This document shows, in pieces, positions 36,502 through 45,682 of a stretch of DNA of 64,000 nucleotides (positions are counted from its first letter, which is position 1; each line of letters starts with the position of its first letter). The DNA comes from Oceanisphaera pacifica (lineage in GTDB: Bacteria; Pseudomonadota; Gammaproteobacteria; Enterobacterales; Aeromonadaceae): contig NZ_JAGDFX010000012.1 in assembly GCF_017498065.1 (NCBI RefSeq), positions 1 through 64,000 of the forward strand, read 5' to 3'. The position numbers and the translations under genes were made by a program. A model generated the notes under the pieces. The model was not told where the DNA came from, ran no database searches, and worked only from the letters and a program-made list of their open reading frames with translations.

Positions 36502-38796
36502 ATGGCTAATTATCGCCGTTTGTGGACGATATTAATCATCGTTCTTGCTATTAGTTTTGCCATTCTTGGCTATTTTGGCCGAGAAGTTTATCGCACTGCG
36601 CCTCCTATTCCGGCTCAGGTGATCAGTGACAGTGGCACCTTACTGACGACCAAAGAGGGTATTTTAGATGGCCAAACCGCATGGCAGTCTGTGGGCGGCA
36701 TGCAGCTAGGCTCTGTTTATGGTCATGGGGCTTATCAAGCGCCCGACTGGACCGCCGACTGGTTACACCGCGAGCTATTAGCTTGGTTAGAGTTAGCCAG
36801 TGTTAAAGAGTACGGCCTACACTTCGCCGACTTAAACGGTGATCAACAAGCTGTACTCAACAGCCGCTTGAAAAAAGAATACCGCACTAATACCTATAAC
36901 GATGAAACTGGGGTGTTAGTTATTTCAGACTTGCGTACTGCGGCCATGGCAAAAACCGCCGAGTATTATCACAGCTTGTTTGGCAATGATCCTGAGTATC
37001 GCAACTCACGGGAAAGCTTTGCCATGAAAGAAAATACCTTACCCAGTGCAGAGCGTCGTACCGACTTAACCAACTTCTTCTTTTGGACAGCCTGGACGGC
37101 GAGTACAGAACGCTACCCAGGTGAGGCAACCTATACTAATAACTGGCCACCTGAGCCGCTGATTGATAATAAGCCCAGTGCTGAAAATGTAGTCTGGTCA
37201 TTAGTCAGCATAGTGTTACTGGTGGCTGGTGTCGGTGGCTTTATTTGGGCTTGGGCTTTCTTACGTAAAGAAGACGAACAAGCCCCCCAGGCCCCGGTAA
37301 AAGATCCCTTAACCAACTTTAAACTCACGCCATCACAAAAATCATTAGGCAAATACCTATTCTTGGTAGTGGCGCTCTTTACCTTCCAAATTATGTTAGG
37401 TGGCGCCACCGCACACTACACGGTAGAGGGTCAGCATTTTTACGGCTTTGAGCTCTCTAAGTGGTTCCCTTACAGCCTGCTACGTACTTGGCACTTACAA
37501 AGCGCCTTGTTCTGGATTGCTACCGGCTTTTTAGCCGCTGGCTTATTTCTTGCGCCCATTATTAATGGTGGTAAGGATCCCAAGTTCCAAAAGCTAGGGG
37601 TCGATATCCTGTTTTGGGCACTGGTTGCGGTAGTGGTCGGCAGCTTTGCCGGTAACTACTTAGCCATTGCACAAGTGATGCCTGAAAACTGGAACTTTTG
37701 GTGGGGCCATCAAGGTTACGAATATGTCGATTTAGGCCGTGCATGGCAGATTGGTAAGTTTATCGGCTTAGTGTTATGGCTAGTGTTAATGCTGCGTGCC
37801 ATGGTGCCCGCATTGCGCCAACCCGGCGAAAAACACATGTTACTACTGCTAACCTGTTCAGTAATTGCCATTGGGCTATTTTATGGTGCCGGCTTCTTCT
37901 ACGGTGAACGTACTCATATCTCGGTAATGGAATACTGGCGCTGGTGGATTGTTCACCTGTGGGTAGAGGGTTCCTTTGAAGTATTTGCCGCCGTCGCCTT
38001 AGCCTTTATCTTCTACAATATGGGGTTAATTTCTAAACGTATGGCCACGGTTGCCAGCTTAGCGTCTGCTTCTTTGTTTTTAGTCGGCGGTGTTCCTGGT
38101 ACTTTCCACCATATGTACTTCTCAGGCACCACAACGCCAGTGATGGCGGTGGGTGCTACCTTTAGTGCGCTAGAAGTAGTGCCACTGGTGGTGATGGGCT
38201 ACGAGGCGTGGGAAAACTGGAGCCTAAGAAAGAGTGCTCCTTGGATGGAAAAAATGAAGTGGCCCTTAATGTTCTTTGTGGCCGTGGCTTTTTGGAACAT
38301 GCTAGGTGCTGGGGTATTAGGCTTTATGATCAACCCACCTATAGCGCTTTATTACATTCAAGGTCTCAACACCACAGCCGCTCACGCCCACGCTGCCTTA
38401 TTTGGGGTGTACGGTTTCTTGGCTTTAGGGTTCACACTCTTGGTGCTGCGCTATATTCGCCCTAACCTAGTGTTTAGCGACAGTTTAATGAAAACCGCTT
38501 TTTGGTGGTTAAATGGTGGCTTAATACTGATGTTGTTCACCAGTTTATTACCGGTTGGCGTGATCCAGTTTATAGCCAGTGCCAGCGAAGGCTTATGGTA
38601 TGCCCGCAGCGAGAGCTTTATGCAACAAGGTTTATTGCAAACACTGCGTTGGATACGCACCTTTGGTGATATCGTATTTATCGTGGGTGCCTTAGCCGTA
38701 ACCTGGCAGGTGATTATTGGCTTACACTCAAGCGGCAAACAAGCTGAGCACGATAATATAGCAGAGCAAGACACCCCAGAGCTGGCTGCTAAGTAA
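36502..38796 (+). CDS. norZ: Quinol-dependent nitric oxide reductase (qNOR)
   Basis: It reduces 2 NO to N2O in the inner membrane with electrons from quinol. The 764 residues form one polypeptide. It has an N-terminal TM (about 9-28), a periplasmic cytochrome c-like domain without a CxxCH haem site, a second TM near residue 240, and a 12-TM haem-copper oxidase-type core. The core holds the iron and haem ligands in RTWHLQSALFW, WWIVHLWVEGSFE and GTFHHMYFSG. The separate C subunit seen in cNOR is absent, which identifies qNOR. The ATG at 36502 has AGGAGGT just upstream. It is controlled by NorR and sigma-54. It most likely detoxifies NO, since no other denitrification gene is in this window. 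Confidence 0.96.
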   Translation: MANYRRLWTILIIVLAISFAILGYFGREVYRTAPPIPAQVISDSGTLLTTKEGILDGQTAWQSVGGMQLGSVYGHGAYQAPDWTADWLHRELLAWLELASVKEYGLHFADLNGDQQAVLNSRLKKEYRTNTYNDETGVLVISDLRTAAMAKTAEYYHSLFGNDPEYRNSRESFAMKENTLPSAERRTDLTNFFFWTAWTASTERYPGEATYTNNWPPEPLIDNKPSAENVVWSLVSIVLLVAGVGGFIWAWAFLRKEDEQAPQAPVKDPLTNFKLTPSQKSLGKYLFLVVALFTFQIMLGGATAHYTVEGQHFYGFELSKWFPYSLLRTWHLQSALFWIATGFLAAGLFLAPIINGGKDPKFQKLGVDILFWALVAVVVGSFAGNYLAIAQVMPENWNFWWGHQGYEYVDLGRAWQIGKFIGLVLWLVLMLRAMVPALRQPGEKHMLLLLTCSVIAIGLFYGAGFFYGERTHISVMEYWRWWIVHLWVEGSFEVFAAVALAFIFYNMGLISKRMATVASLASASLFLVGGVPGTFHHMYFSGTTTPVMAVGATFSALEVVPLVVMGYEAWENWSLRKSAPWMEKMKWPLMFFVAVAFWNMLGAGVLGFMINPPIALYYIQGLNTTAAHAHAALFGVYGFLALGFTLLVLRYIRPNLVFSDSLMKTAFWWLNGGLILMLFTSLLPVGVIQFIASASEGLWYARSESFMQQGLLQTLRWIRTFGDIVFIVGALAVTWQVIIGLHSSGKQAEHDNIAEQDTPELAAK

Positions 38797-38818
38797 CATT
38801 AGCCAGCCTCCTTATATC

Positions 38819-38842
38819 AAGACCGCTACGGCGGTCTTTTTT
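38819..38842 (+). terminator. Rho-independent terminator of norZ
   Basis: AAGACCGC, TACG loop, GCGGTCTT and a T-run form a canonical terminator 23 bases after the stop. Confidence 0.93.
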
Positions 38843-38939
38843 ATACGCTAAGCTTAGATAAAACAGTACGGCACTTTCATTTAGAGTGCTAATGGTTAAT
38901 AATTAAACATCAGGATACAAATAATATAGGAGGCGTACT

Positions 38940-39227
38940 ATGAATATTCAATCGCCATTTTCGGCAGGTTTACAGGGCTATCAAAGAGCCGCCGATAGCG
39001 TGACAGATGCGTCTCTTAATATTAGCCGTGCCAACGTAAATACACTGGCGAATGAGTCTCAGGCTCGCCCAGAGGTGAATCCTGATCAATTTGTTGATGC
39101 CAGCAAAAAAACCATGACCGATAATCTTGTTCAACTTAAAGAAGCTGAGTTACACGCACAAGCTAATGTCAAAAGTATTAAAACAGCAGACGGCATGCTC
39201 GGCACACTGATTGATATTCGGGTGTAA
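38940..39227 (+). CDS. Flagellar rod/hook-like small protein
   Basis: This 95-residue protein has a start (SPFSAGLQGYQRAADSVTDAS) and a coiled C-terminus (NLVQLKEAELHAQANVKSIKTADGMLG) that resemble the terminal helices of FlgC/FlgE-type axial proteins, which form coiled coils. It is too short to be a complete rod or hook protein. It starts with ATAGGAGG before the ATG. The next gene (SprA-like) begins one base after its stop, so they form an operon. No flagellar operon is adjacent. Confidence 0.7.
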   Translation: MNIQSPFSAGLQGYQRAADSVTDASLNISRANVNTLANESQARPEVNPDQFVDASKKTMTDNLVQLKEAELHAQANVKSIKTADGMLGTLIDIRV

Positions 39228-39228
39228 T

Positions 39229-40128
39229 ATGCAAATACCTCAAGCTAACCAAACCTTATTTCCTCTTGCTGAGCCCATGGCGGCCAGCCAGATCAAACAA
39301 GATAACGCACAGCAGCCATTGATCACTCCGGTTAATGAAACCGACGCTTCATCGCAACAGCAATCGGCAACAGACGGCTTTACCGCCTCTGAGCAAAAAG
39401 ATCTGCCTGAGCTTTATAACCGCCAAGGCCAAACGGATAAAACAGCCCAAGCCGACACGCAAACTGACGAAGCCAGTGCTACTAACAGTGCTAAAGCGCC
39501 TGAAGAAGCATACCAGTCTCAAGCTACTGGCCAGAAAAATGTGGCGGGTAAAGAGCTAACGGCCGAGCAACAAGAAGAGTTATTACAACTTCAACAACGC
39601 GATCAAGAAGTGCGGGTACATGAGCAACAACATGCCAGCGTAGGCGGCCAGCACACAGGCTCAGCCAGTTATGAATATGAAACTGGCCCCGATGGTAAGC
39701 AATATGTGGTTGAGGGATCCGTATCGGTAGACTTATCCCCTGTGGCCGGCGACCCTAATGCCACCATAGAAAAAATGCAGCAAATTAAAGCGGCCGCGCT
39801 GGCGCCCGCTGAGCCCTCAAGTGCCGATAAAGATGCCGCAGCCCGTGCCGATCAGCTGATAGTAGAAGCCAGAGCCGAGCTTCAGCAAGCCAATGAGCCG
39901 GAAACTGAAGACAGTCCACTTGATGGTGAGCCCGCGACGACTAATACGGCCCCCACCGAGGCTGCCACTAGCTCAACACCTGTAACTAAGTCGCCCACTG
40001 ACATTGCTACAGACACGCCAACCGCAAAAGATGCCAATGGCCAAATGGAGCAAAGAAATCAAGTGATTGCCGGCGTCTATGGCCAAGCTGCTAAAGCGCA
40101 GTCGCAACAACTGCTCAATCTCGCTTAA
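39229..40128 (+). CDS. SprA-related putative metalloprotease
   Basis: This 299-residue hydrophilic protein has a low-complexity Gln/Thr/Ala-rich N-terminus and a central conserved core of the SprA-related family. The core holds RDQEVRVHEQQHASVGGQHT with the HEQQH zinc-like motif, then GSASYEYETGPDGKQYVVEG and VDLSPVAGDPNATI. A disordered Thr/Ser-rich tail follows. The family is annotated as a putative metalloprotease from the HExxH-like motif, but activity is not shown. It starts at 39229, directly after the flagellar-like gene, and is probably translationally coupled. No signal peptide is seen. Confidence 0.8.
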   Translation: MQIPQANQTLFPLAEPMAASQIKQDNAQQPLITPVNETDASSQQQSATDGFTASEQKDLPELYNRQGQTDKTAQADTQTDEASATNSAKAPEEAYQSQATGQKNVAGKELTAEQQEELLQLQQRDQEVRVHEQQHASVGGQHTGSASYEYETGPDGKQYVVEGSVSVDLSPVAGDPNATIEKMQQIKAAALAPAEPSSADKDAAARADQLIVEARAELQQANEPETEDSPLDGEPATTNTAPTEAATSSTPVTKSPTDIATDTPTAKDANGQMEQRNQVIAGVYGQAAKAQSQQLLNLA

Positions 40129-40164
40129 CGCTCTGCAAACCCTCAAACAAACAGCGTTAGGTGA

Positions 40165-40209
40165 TACGCCATACTAAAAATGCTCGACTTCGTTTTAAAG
40201 TATGGCGTA
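40165..40209. repeat. Intergenic perfect inverted repeat (GCTGTACGCC family)
   Basis: The TACGCCATACT (40165-40175) and AGTATGGCGTA (40199-40209) arms are exact complements with a 23-base loop. They are followed by GAGCGTACCGCTTTTTC. Similar words occur at 484-530. It lies between the SprA-like and YgjP-like genes and could act as a terminator for the former. Confidence 0.6.
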
Positions 40210-40267
40210 GAGCGTACCGCTTTTTCTTAACTTGACGCAGCCTTCTAACCTTGCAGGTTTACCCTCC

Positions 40268-40759
40268 GTGACTTCATTAAAATACATAGCTCACTATCCC
40301 GAACTCATTCAAGCACAGGCCCAACGGCTTATCGACAGTGGCAAACTTGGCCCCTACCTTGAGCAAAAATACCCAGAAAACCACCCCATACAAAACGATA
40401 AAGCCTTGTATCAATATGTGACTGAGCTAAAAAATCAATATATGCGCAAGAGTGGTCCGCTTTCTCACGTTAGCTACAACAGTAAACTCAAGGTGCTTAA
40501 ACATGCGCTGGGGGTTCATACCTTTCAGTCGAGAGTACAAGGCAATAAGCTTAAATCCCATAACAGCATCACTGTGGCCAGTTTATTTAAGGAAGCACCG
40601 CCCGCCTTTTTACGCATGATAGTGGTGCACGAACTGGCGCATTTTAAAGAAAAAGATCATAACAAAGCTTTTTACCAACTCTGCTGCCATATGGAACCAG
40701 ACTATCATCAACTGGAGTTTGATACTCGGCTGTGGTTACATTGGCGTGAGTCATTTTAG
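40268..40759 (+). CDS. YgjP-like metallopeptidase-fold protein (DUF45)
   Basis: This protein has about 163 residues and the zinc motif HELAHFKEKDHNKAFYQLCC, in which HExxH and a downstream His match the YgjP/WLM metallopeptidase-like family. The N-terminal part (YHPELIQAQ-like YPELIQAQAQRLI and KLGPYLEQKYP) matches that subfamily too. I prefer GTG 40268, since it gives the usual length of about 165 and has AGGT upstream. A TTG at 40232 would add 12 residues. Activity is unknown. It sits alone between repeat and kinase. Confidence 0.8.
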   Translation: MTSLKYIAHYPELIQAQAQRLIDSGKLGPYLEQKYPENHPIQNDKALYQYVTELKNQYMRKSGPLSHVSYNSKLKVLKHALGVHTFQSRVQGNKLKSHNSITVASLFKEAPPAFLRMIVVHELAHFKEKDHNKAFYQLCCHMEPDYHQLEFDTRLWLHWRESF

Positions 40760-40821
40760 ATAAGCGATAATAGCTCTAACCCGCACAGCCATTATATTTT
40801 TTGTTAATAAAGGGCACAGTT

Positions 40822-42255
40822 ATGCTCAGCCACCTCTCTTTAACAGCACGACTTAGCCTAATGTTCAGCATGGCTATGCTAGCGATTTGGGGAGTGGTGA
40901 GTCTGGTATTAATACAAGCTCTCGATCATCATTTTGCTCAACAAGATAAAAGTGATATTCAAAGTAAAATTGTGTTAGCCAAACAGCTTATCTCTGAGCA
41001 ATTACAAAGCAGCCAGCCCACTTGGCCGGCCATTGAAAACAACTTAAACCAGATGCTTGTCGGCCACAGCGGCTACTATTTATTAGTGAGCGACCAGCAG
41101 GGTCAAACGCTAGCCTGTGCAGCTCCCACAGGGTATCAAGAGCCCAACTTATATATAGGTACTAAAATAAGGCAACTCACCAAAGGTTGTCATCAAGGTG
41201 GGAGGCGCTATCGCAGTATGACAGCATCGATGGCCGTTGACTTGGCCTTGTTTGACACGGCTCTAGCAAATATCCCGACAGAAAATAAACAGGATATGCA
41301 CACTATCTCAATAAGCGTCGCGCTAGATACTCGCTATCACCAACATTTTATTAATGAAATAAAACTAGGTTTAACTTGGCTAACCGGCGCCATTGCTTTG
41401 ATCTCAATACTGCTGGGGTGGTTGGCCTCGCGTACCGGCCTAAAGCCCTTACGTAGCCTAGCTTCACTATCGGCAAGAGTAACAGCTGACCGGCTTGATC
41501 ATCGGCTTTCTCTTGCTAATTCTCCCCCTGAGCTACATCCGTCGATTCAGGCATTTAATGATATGTTAGATCGGCTAGAAGATTCTTTTCAGCGACTAAC
41601 GGCTTTCTCTTCAGATATTGCTCACGAATTGCGTACCCCCATTAACAGTCTAATGATGCAAACCCAAGTGGCTTTGGCACAACCGCGCCATAGTGAAGAG
41701 TACCAAGAAACACTCTACGCTAATCTAGAAACCGCAGAACGATTGGCACGCATGATCAGTGAACTGCTATTTCTAGCTAAGTCAGAACAAGGTCAATTAA
41801 CCATGCAGACTAAACCACTGGCATTAGACGATGAGTTAGATGAGTTAATTGAATTTTTTGAGCCGTTGGCCAGTGAACATCAGGTGCGCTTGCACCGACA
41901 AGGCCAAGCTTCCTTGTTGGGTGACAAATCTATGTTACAACGAGCATTTAGCAACTTACTTACTAACGCGATTCGTTATACGCCAGCACAAAGAGAAGTG
42001 CGCATCAAGATTAGCCAGCATCGGCAAGGTGTCACTGTGGCGATTGAGAATCCCGGACCGGTGATCCCACCAGAGAAGTGGGCACACTTATTTGATCGTT
42101 TCTACCAAGCTGATCATGCTCGCCAGCCCACCACAGAAGGGACCGGGTTAGGTTTAGCCATTACCCACGCGATTATCACCGCCCACCACGGCACCATTTC
42201 CGTCCATTCAGATGCACAAGCTACCTGCTTTAGCGTTTGGCTTCCTCATACTTAA
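40822..42255 (+). CDS. Heavy-metal (copper) sensor histidine kinase, CusS/CopS-like
   Basis: This 477-residue membrane kinase has TM1 (about 12-35), a periplasmic sensor domain (36-180), TM2 (about 184-201), a HAMP linker, and the H-box FSSDIAHELRTPINSLMMQ with phosphorylated His268. The N/G boxes follow as NLLTNAIRYTP and GTGLGLAITHAI. The heavy-metal sensor kinase type is suggested by the layout and by the copper genes beside it. The start at 40822 has AAGGG 7 bases upstream. Its presumed partner copR lies 3.4 kb away, beyond the oppositely transcribed copAB-cytochrome operon. Confidence 0.88.
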   Translation: MLSHLSLTARLSLMFSMAMLAIWGVVSLVLIQALDHHFAQQDKSDIQSKIVLAKQLISEQLQSSQPTWPAIENNLNQMLVGHSGYYLLVSDQQGQTLACAAPTGYQEPNLYIGTKIRQLTKGCHQGGRRYRSMTASMAVDLALFDTALANIPTENKQDMHTISISVALDTRYHQHFINEIKLGLTWLTGAIALISILLGWLASRTGLKPLRSLASLSARVTADRLDHRLSLANSPPELHPSIQAFNDMLDRLEDSFQRLTAFSSDIAHELRTPINSLMMQTQVALAQPRHSEEYQETLYANLETAERLARMISELLFLAKSEQGQLTMQTKPLALDDELDELIEFFEPLASEHQVRLHRQGQASLLGDKSMLQRAFSNLLTNAIRYTPAQREVRIKISQHRQGVTVAIENPGPVIPPEKWAHLFDRFYQADHARQPTTEGTGLGLAITHAIITAHHGTISVHSDAQATCFSVWLPHT

Positions 42256-42295
42256 TGATTGATAACACAGCACCTGCGCCTCTGTAATATAACAG

Positions 42296-42682
42296 TTACT
42301 TTATGCCTCCCTCGCGCTGCTGCTGACGAATATAAGCAATAATATCCTCGGCTTCTGCTTTCGTGACTCCGGCTATCGGTGGCATATCCCCAAAGCGCCA
42401 ATGATGGGCGCGCACCCCATTAGCAATCGCACGATAAAATGATGCATCACTGTGATGTGAGGGCACGTACACAGGATGAATAAAGGAAGGTCCTTGACCG
42501 GTACCTGTTAGGTTAACACCATGACAACTGGCGCAATTATCATTATAGGCTTGCTTTCCTTGTGTTGTGCGAGCCGATAAATCGACTTGCAAAAAATAAT
42601 TTGCCCCCACCGCCAGTAACACAATCGCCATCACGGCCAAAACCCATAGCCAACCCTGCTTTTTATTCACTTTTCTCTTCAT
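42296..42682 (-). CDS. Membrane-anchored c-type cytochrome
   Basis: This 128-residue protein has an uncleaved N-terminal TM anchor (about 12-32, after a basic MKRKVNKK start) and one haem c site CASCH (residues 50-54). A likely axial Met lies in FGDMPPIAGV. It resembles class I monohaem cytochromes. It is the last gene of the copA-copB-cytochrome string (gap to copB about 46 bp), which suggests that electrons from or to the CopA oxidase or periplasmic copper pass through it. That link is inference. Confidence 0.88.
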   Translation of the reverse strand: MKRKVNKKQGWLWVLAVMAIVLLAVGANYFLQVDLSARTTQGKQAYNDNCASCHGVNLTGTGQGPSFIHPVYVPSHHSDASFYRAIANGVRAHHWRFGDMPPIAGVTKAEAEDIIAYIRQQQREGGIK

Positions 42683-42728
42683 GATAACTTACCCTTTTTA
42701 TTGCACTTGTATCAGGCCTTTCATGCGT

Positions 42729-43640
42729 TTAAAACCAGAGTTTAACCCCAGCCAACCAGCGCGTTTCTTCGCTAGCTTCGCCTTCTGCTCGTGCTATATC
42801 GGCACTATTACCCAGCGTCGCAGCCCATTCCCAGCCTAAATAAGGCGCAAACTGACGATCGATTTCATAGCGCAGGCGCGCACCGACTACTAGTTCAGAT
42901 AGACCTTGACCTTGGCCGCGTTCAGCATCATTTTTACCATACGCGGTCAATTCTGCTCTGGGTTGTAATACCCAACGCTGGCTTAAGAGAAGCTCATACT
43001 CTCCTTCAACGGCTAACGCCGTTTGTCCATCGTCACCCAAATAGGCTGTAGCATCGAGTTCGAACCAATAAGGCGCCAAGCCCGCCACGCCTAAGGCCAA
43101 CCAGCCCTGTTCCGGTCCGTGACCCGTGTCATAACGCACACCCAATTCACTGTTCCAAAATGTGCTCAGTGCATGACTCCATAACAGCTCGGTGCTGGCT
43201 TCCGCCAACTTGCCTTGCGCTATGTCACCTTCTGCTTTTAGTACGGCTCGGTTGTAATCACGACCAATCCAAGCGCGGGCGTCAAAAGCTAAGGTATAGC
43301 TTTTATCGTTATCCACTCGCTCTAACCTATCAACCAGCACACCGTAAAAAGTATGCTCGTCAGCCAATCTTAACTGACGAGAGCCGGGCAACGCATAGGG
43401 CCCGTCTTCCAAAGTGAAACCACCGGAATAGTCATGGGGCTCTCTGGCATCGGCGGGCGCTGAGCCCCCCTGCATCTGCATGCTACCGTGATCCATACCC
43501 TGCATCTGGCTGTGGTCCATGTCCTTCACTTGACTGTTTTCCGGTGCTGAGCCGTGCCCAGCATGCGCGCCTTGAGCCAATGCAGCGCCAACTGGCAGCA
43601 CCGTTAAAGCCAGCAATATACTGTTTAATCCGGATTTCAT
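42729..43640 (-). CDS. copB: Copper resistance protein B (outer membrane)
   Basis: This 303-residue exported protein has a signal peptide (about 1-22, cleavage after ALA). A Met/His-rich region (MDHSQMQGMDHGSMQMQGG, about 45-65) probably binds copper, and the CopB beta-barrel domain follows, ending in Phe (LAGVKLWF). PDYSGG-like YSGGFTLEDG and RLRYEIDRQFAPYLGWEW are typical. It acts in outer-membrane copper sequestration or export. The start at 43640 has GGAAGGA 8 bases upstream. It follows copA by 26 bp. Confidence 0.93.
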   Translation of the reverse strand: MKSGLNSILLALTVLPVGAALAQGAHAGHGSAPENSQVKDMDHSQMQGMDHGSMQMQGGSAPADAREPHDYSGGFTLEDGPYALPGSRQLRLADEHTFYGVLVDRLERVDNDKSYTLAFDARAWIGRDYNRAVLKAEGDIAQGKLAEASTELLWSHALSTFWNSELGVRYDTGHGPEQGWLALGVAGLAPYWFELDATAYLGDDGQTALAVEGEYELLLSQRWVLQPRAELTAYGKNDAERGQGQGLSELVVGARLRYEIDRQFAPYLGWEWAATLGNSADIARAEGEASEETRWLAGVKLWF

Positions 43641-43666
43641 GGTCGCTTTCCTTCCGTTGATTACGC

Positions 43667-45463
43667 TCATGACACCACCACTTCACGGAACATACCCGCA
43701 TCCATATGAAACATTAGGTGGCAGTGCCAGGCCCAGCGCCCAAGTGCGTCTGCTGTGACTAAAAAGCTAATTCGTTGCGCCGGTTGCACTGGTATGGTGT
43801 GACGACGCACCTGAAAGCTTCCGTCCGAACTTTCTAGTTCACTCCACATACCGTGCAGATGCATAGGGTGGGTCATCATGGTATCGTTATGCAAAATAAT
43901 ACGTACCCGTTCACCATAGTTCAGGTGAACGGGTGTGGAGCTACCAAATTCAACGCCGTCGAACGACCAAGTATAGCGCTCCATATTACCGGTCAGATGC
44001 AGCTCAATTTCCCGCTCAGGTGGCCGTGGATCCATGACGCCGCCCGGGGTGCGCAAGTCGGCCAAGGTCAGGACTCGACGGCCGTTGTTGCGTAAGCCAA
44101 TACCAGGATCGTCCAAGTTGGTGCGCGGCGTATCTACCCGCATATCCACACTAGGACCATACTCACTACTGGCATGATTCACCTCGCTGCTCGCCTTACT
44201 TAATCCCCCAGCCATAGCGCCCATGCTCATGGCGCTATGATCCATGCCGCTCATATTCATACTGCTATGGTCCATGTCTGCCATGGCGCCCGTATCCATG
44301 CTGCCGTGATCCATCCCCCCCATATCGCCCATCATATCGGCCATCGTCAGCCATTCAGCCGGGTCCAGCTCGGGTACAGCAGCACTCAGTCCAGCTTGCG
44401 TACCTAAAGTACCTCGGGCATAACCGGTTCTGTCCATCGCTTGGGCAAACAAGGTATAAGCCTCGGCTTGGGGCTCTACCAGCACGTCATAGGTTTCGCC
44501 GGGCCCAAAGCGAAATTCATCCACGGTCACCGGCTCTATATTCTGACCATCGGCTTGTACCACCGTCATTTTAAGCCCAGGGATCCGCACATCATAAAAG
44601 CTATTACCGGCACCATTAATAAAGCGTAAACGCACGCGCTCGCCCTGCTTAAATAAGGCCGTCCAGTTGCCAGCTGGCGCCGTGCCATTCATTAGGTAGG
44701 TCAGTGTTTCAGAGGATAGATCCGCCAGATCGGTCGGGCTCATGCGCATTTCATTCCACATCTGCCGCTTGCTTAGCGCCGCCATCACGCCGCCATTAGA
44801 CACATCACGAAAGAAATCGAATACCGTCGGTTGATTAAAGTTATAGAGATCACCCTGGTTTTTGAGCTTACCAAACACCCGCATTGGGTTTTCATCAGTC
44901 CAATCGGAAAGCAACACCAGATGTTCGCGATCGGCTTCAATGCTATCGCCTTCTGCGGGGTCGATAATCAAGCCCCCGTACATACCGGTGAGTTCTTGCA
45001 TGCCCGAATGCGAGTGATACCAATAGGTACCGCTTTGCTGCAATGTGTATTTATAAGTAAAGGTTTCACCGGGAGCAATACCAGGAAAGCTGATGCCCGG
45101 CACGCCGTCCATCTGATAGGGCAAAATAATACCGTGCCAGTGAATGGAGGTGGGATCTTTCAGCCGATTGGTCACCCGAATCGTCACCTCATCGCCTTCA
45201 CGCATACGCAGCGTTGGGCCAGGAATGGAACCGTTAATGGTGGTGGCCATACGCGTTTTACCGGTAAAGTTAACGGGCGTTTCATCGATAATTAGCTCAA
45301 ATTCATTACCGGTCAATATCGGGACATCGCCGGTTACTGTACCTCGGCTTGCAGCTTGAGCGGGGTTCAACATGGGCACCATGCCCAACACCACGCCACC
45401 CGCCGCGAGGCCTTGTACAAATCTACGCCGGGGCAAATTTGGACTGTTTTTGATGACCTCCAT
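43667..45463 (-). CDS. copA: Periplasmic multicopper oxidase CopA
   Basis: This is a 598-residue laccase-like oxidase that oxidises Cu(I) and binds copper in the periplasm. A Tat signal with the twin-arginine motif RRRFVQG lies at residues 12-18. Three cupredoxin domains carry the copper ligands HWHG, WYHSHS, HPMHLHG and HCHLMFHMDAGM. A Met/His-rich insert of MDHSSM-type repeats lies about residues 370-430 (MDHGSMDTGAMADMDHSSM). The start at 45463 has GGAG 5 bases before it. It is transcribed divergently from copR across a gap with a CusR-like box. Confidence 0.96.
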   Translation of the reverse strand: MEVIKNSPNLPRRRFVQGLAAGGVVLGMVPMLNPAQAASRGTVTGDVPILTGNEFELIIDETPVNFTGKTRMATTINGSIPGPTLRMREGDEVTIRVTNRLKDPTSIHWHGIILPYQMDGVPGISFPGIAPGETFTYKYTLQQSGTYWYHSHSGMQELTGMYGGLIIDPAEGDSIEADREHLVLLSDWTDENPMRVFGKLKNQGDLYNFNQPTVFDFFRDVSNGGVMAALSKRQMWNEMRMSPTDLADLSSETLTYLMNGTAPAGNWTALFKQGERVRLRFINGAGNSFYDVRIPGLKMTVVQADGQNIEPVTVDEFRFGPGETYDVLVEPQAEAYTLFAQAMDRTGYARGTLGTQAGLSAAVPELDPAEWLTMADMMGDMGGMDHGSMDTGAMADMDHSSMNMSGMDHSAMSMGAMAGGLSKASSEVNHASSEYGPSVDMRVDTPRTNLDDPGIGLRNNGRRVLTLADLRTPGGVMDPRPPEREIELHLTGNMERYTWSFDGVEFGSSTPVHLNYGERVRIILHNDTMMTHPMHLHGMWSELESSDGSFQVRRHTIPVQPAQRISFLVTADALGRWAWHCHLMFHMDAGMFREVVVS

Positions 45464-45556
45464 CGCAGCTCCTCTCCTGTTTAGTATTTTTCTCATTAGG
45501 GATCTTTGTTATAAGAAGAGAATAGAGAGTCAGCCTGTCGTTAAGGTGACCGCAAG

Positions 45557-45572
45557 ATTACAAAATTGTCAT
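45557..45572. promoter_or_regulatory. CusR/CopR copper box
   Basis: ATTACAAAATTGTCAT differs by one base from the palindromic box ATGACAA-N2-TTGTCAT recognised by CusR/CopR regulators. It lies in the copA-copR divergent gap, 94 bp upstream of copA and 110 bp upstream of copR, so it could control both. Confidence 0.8.
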
Positions 45573-45682
45573 CTAATGGTCATATAACTGGCAGCAAGTC
45601 GGCCTCATCCTATAGATATAACGCTGGCAGTAGCCAGCCATGGCCGCCATCATGGTCATTAATGACAGTACAAAGAGGCTAT

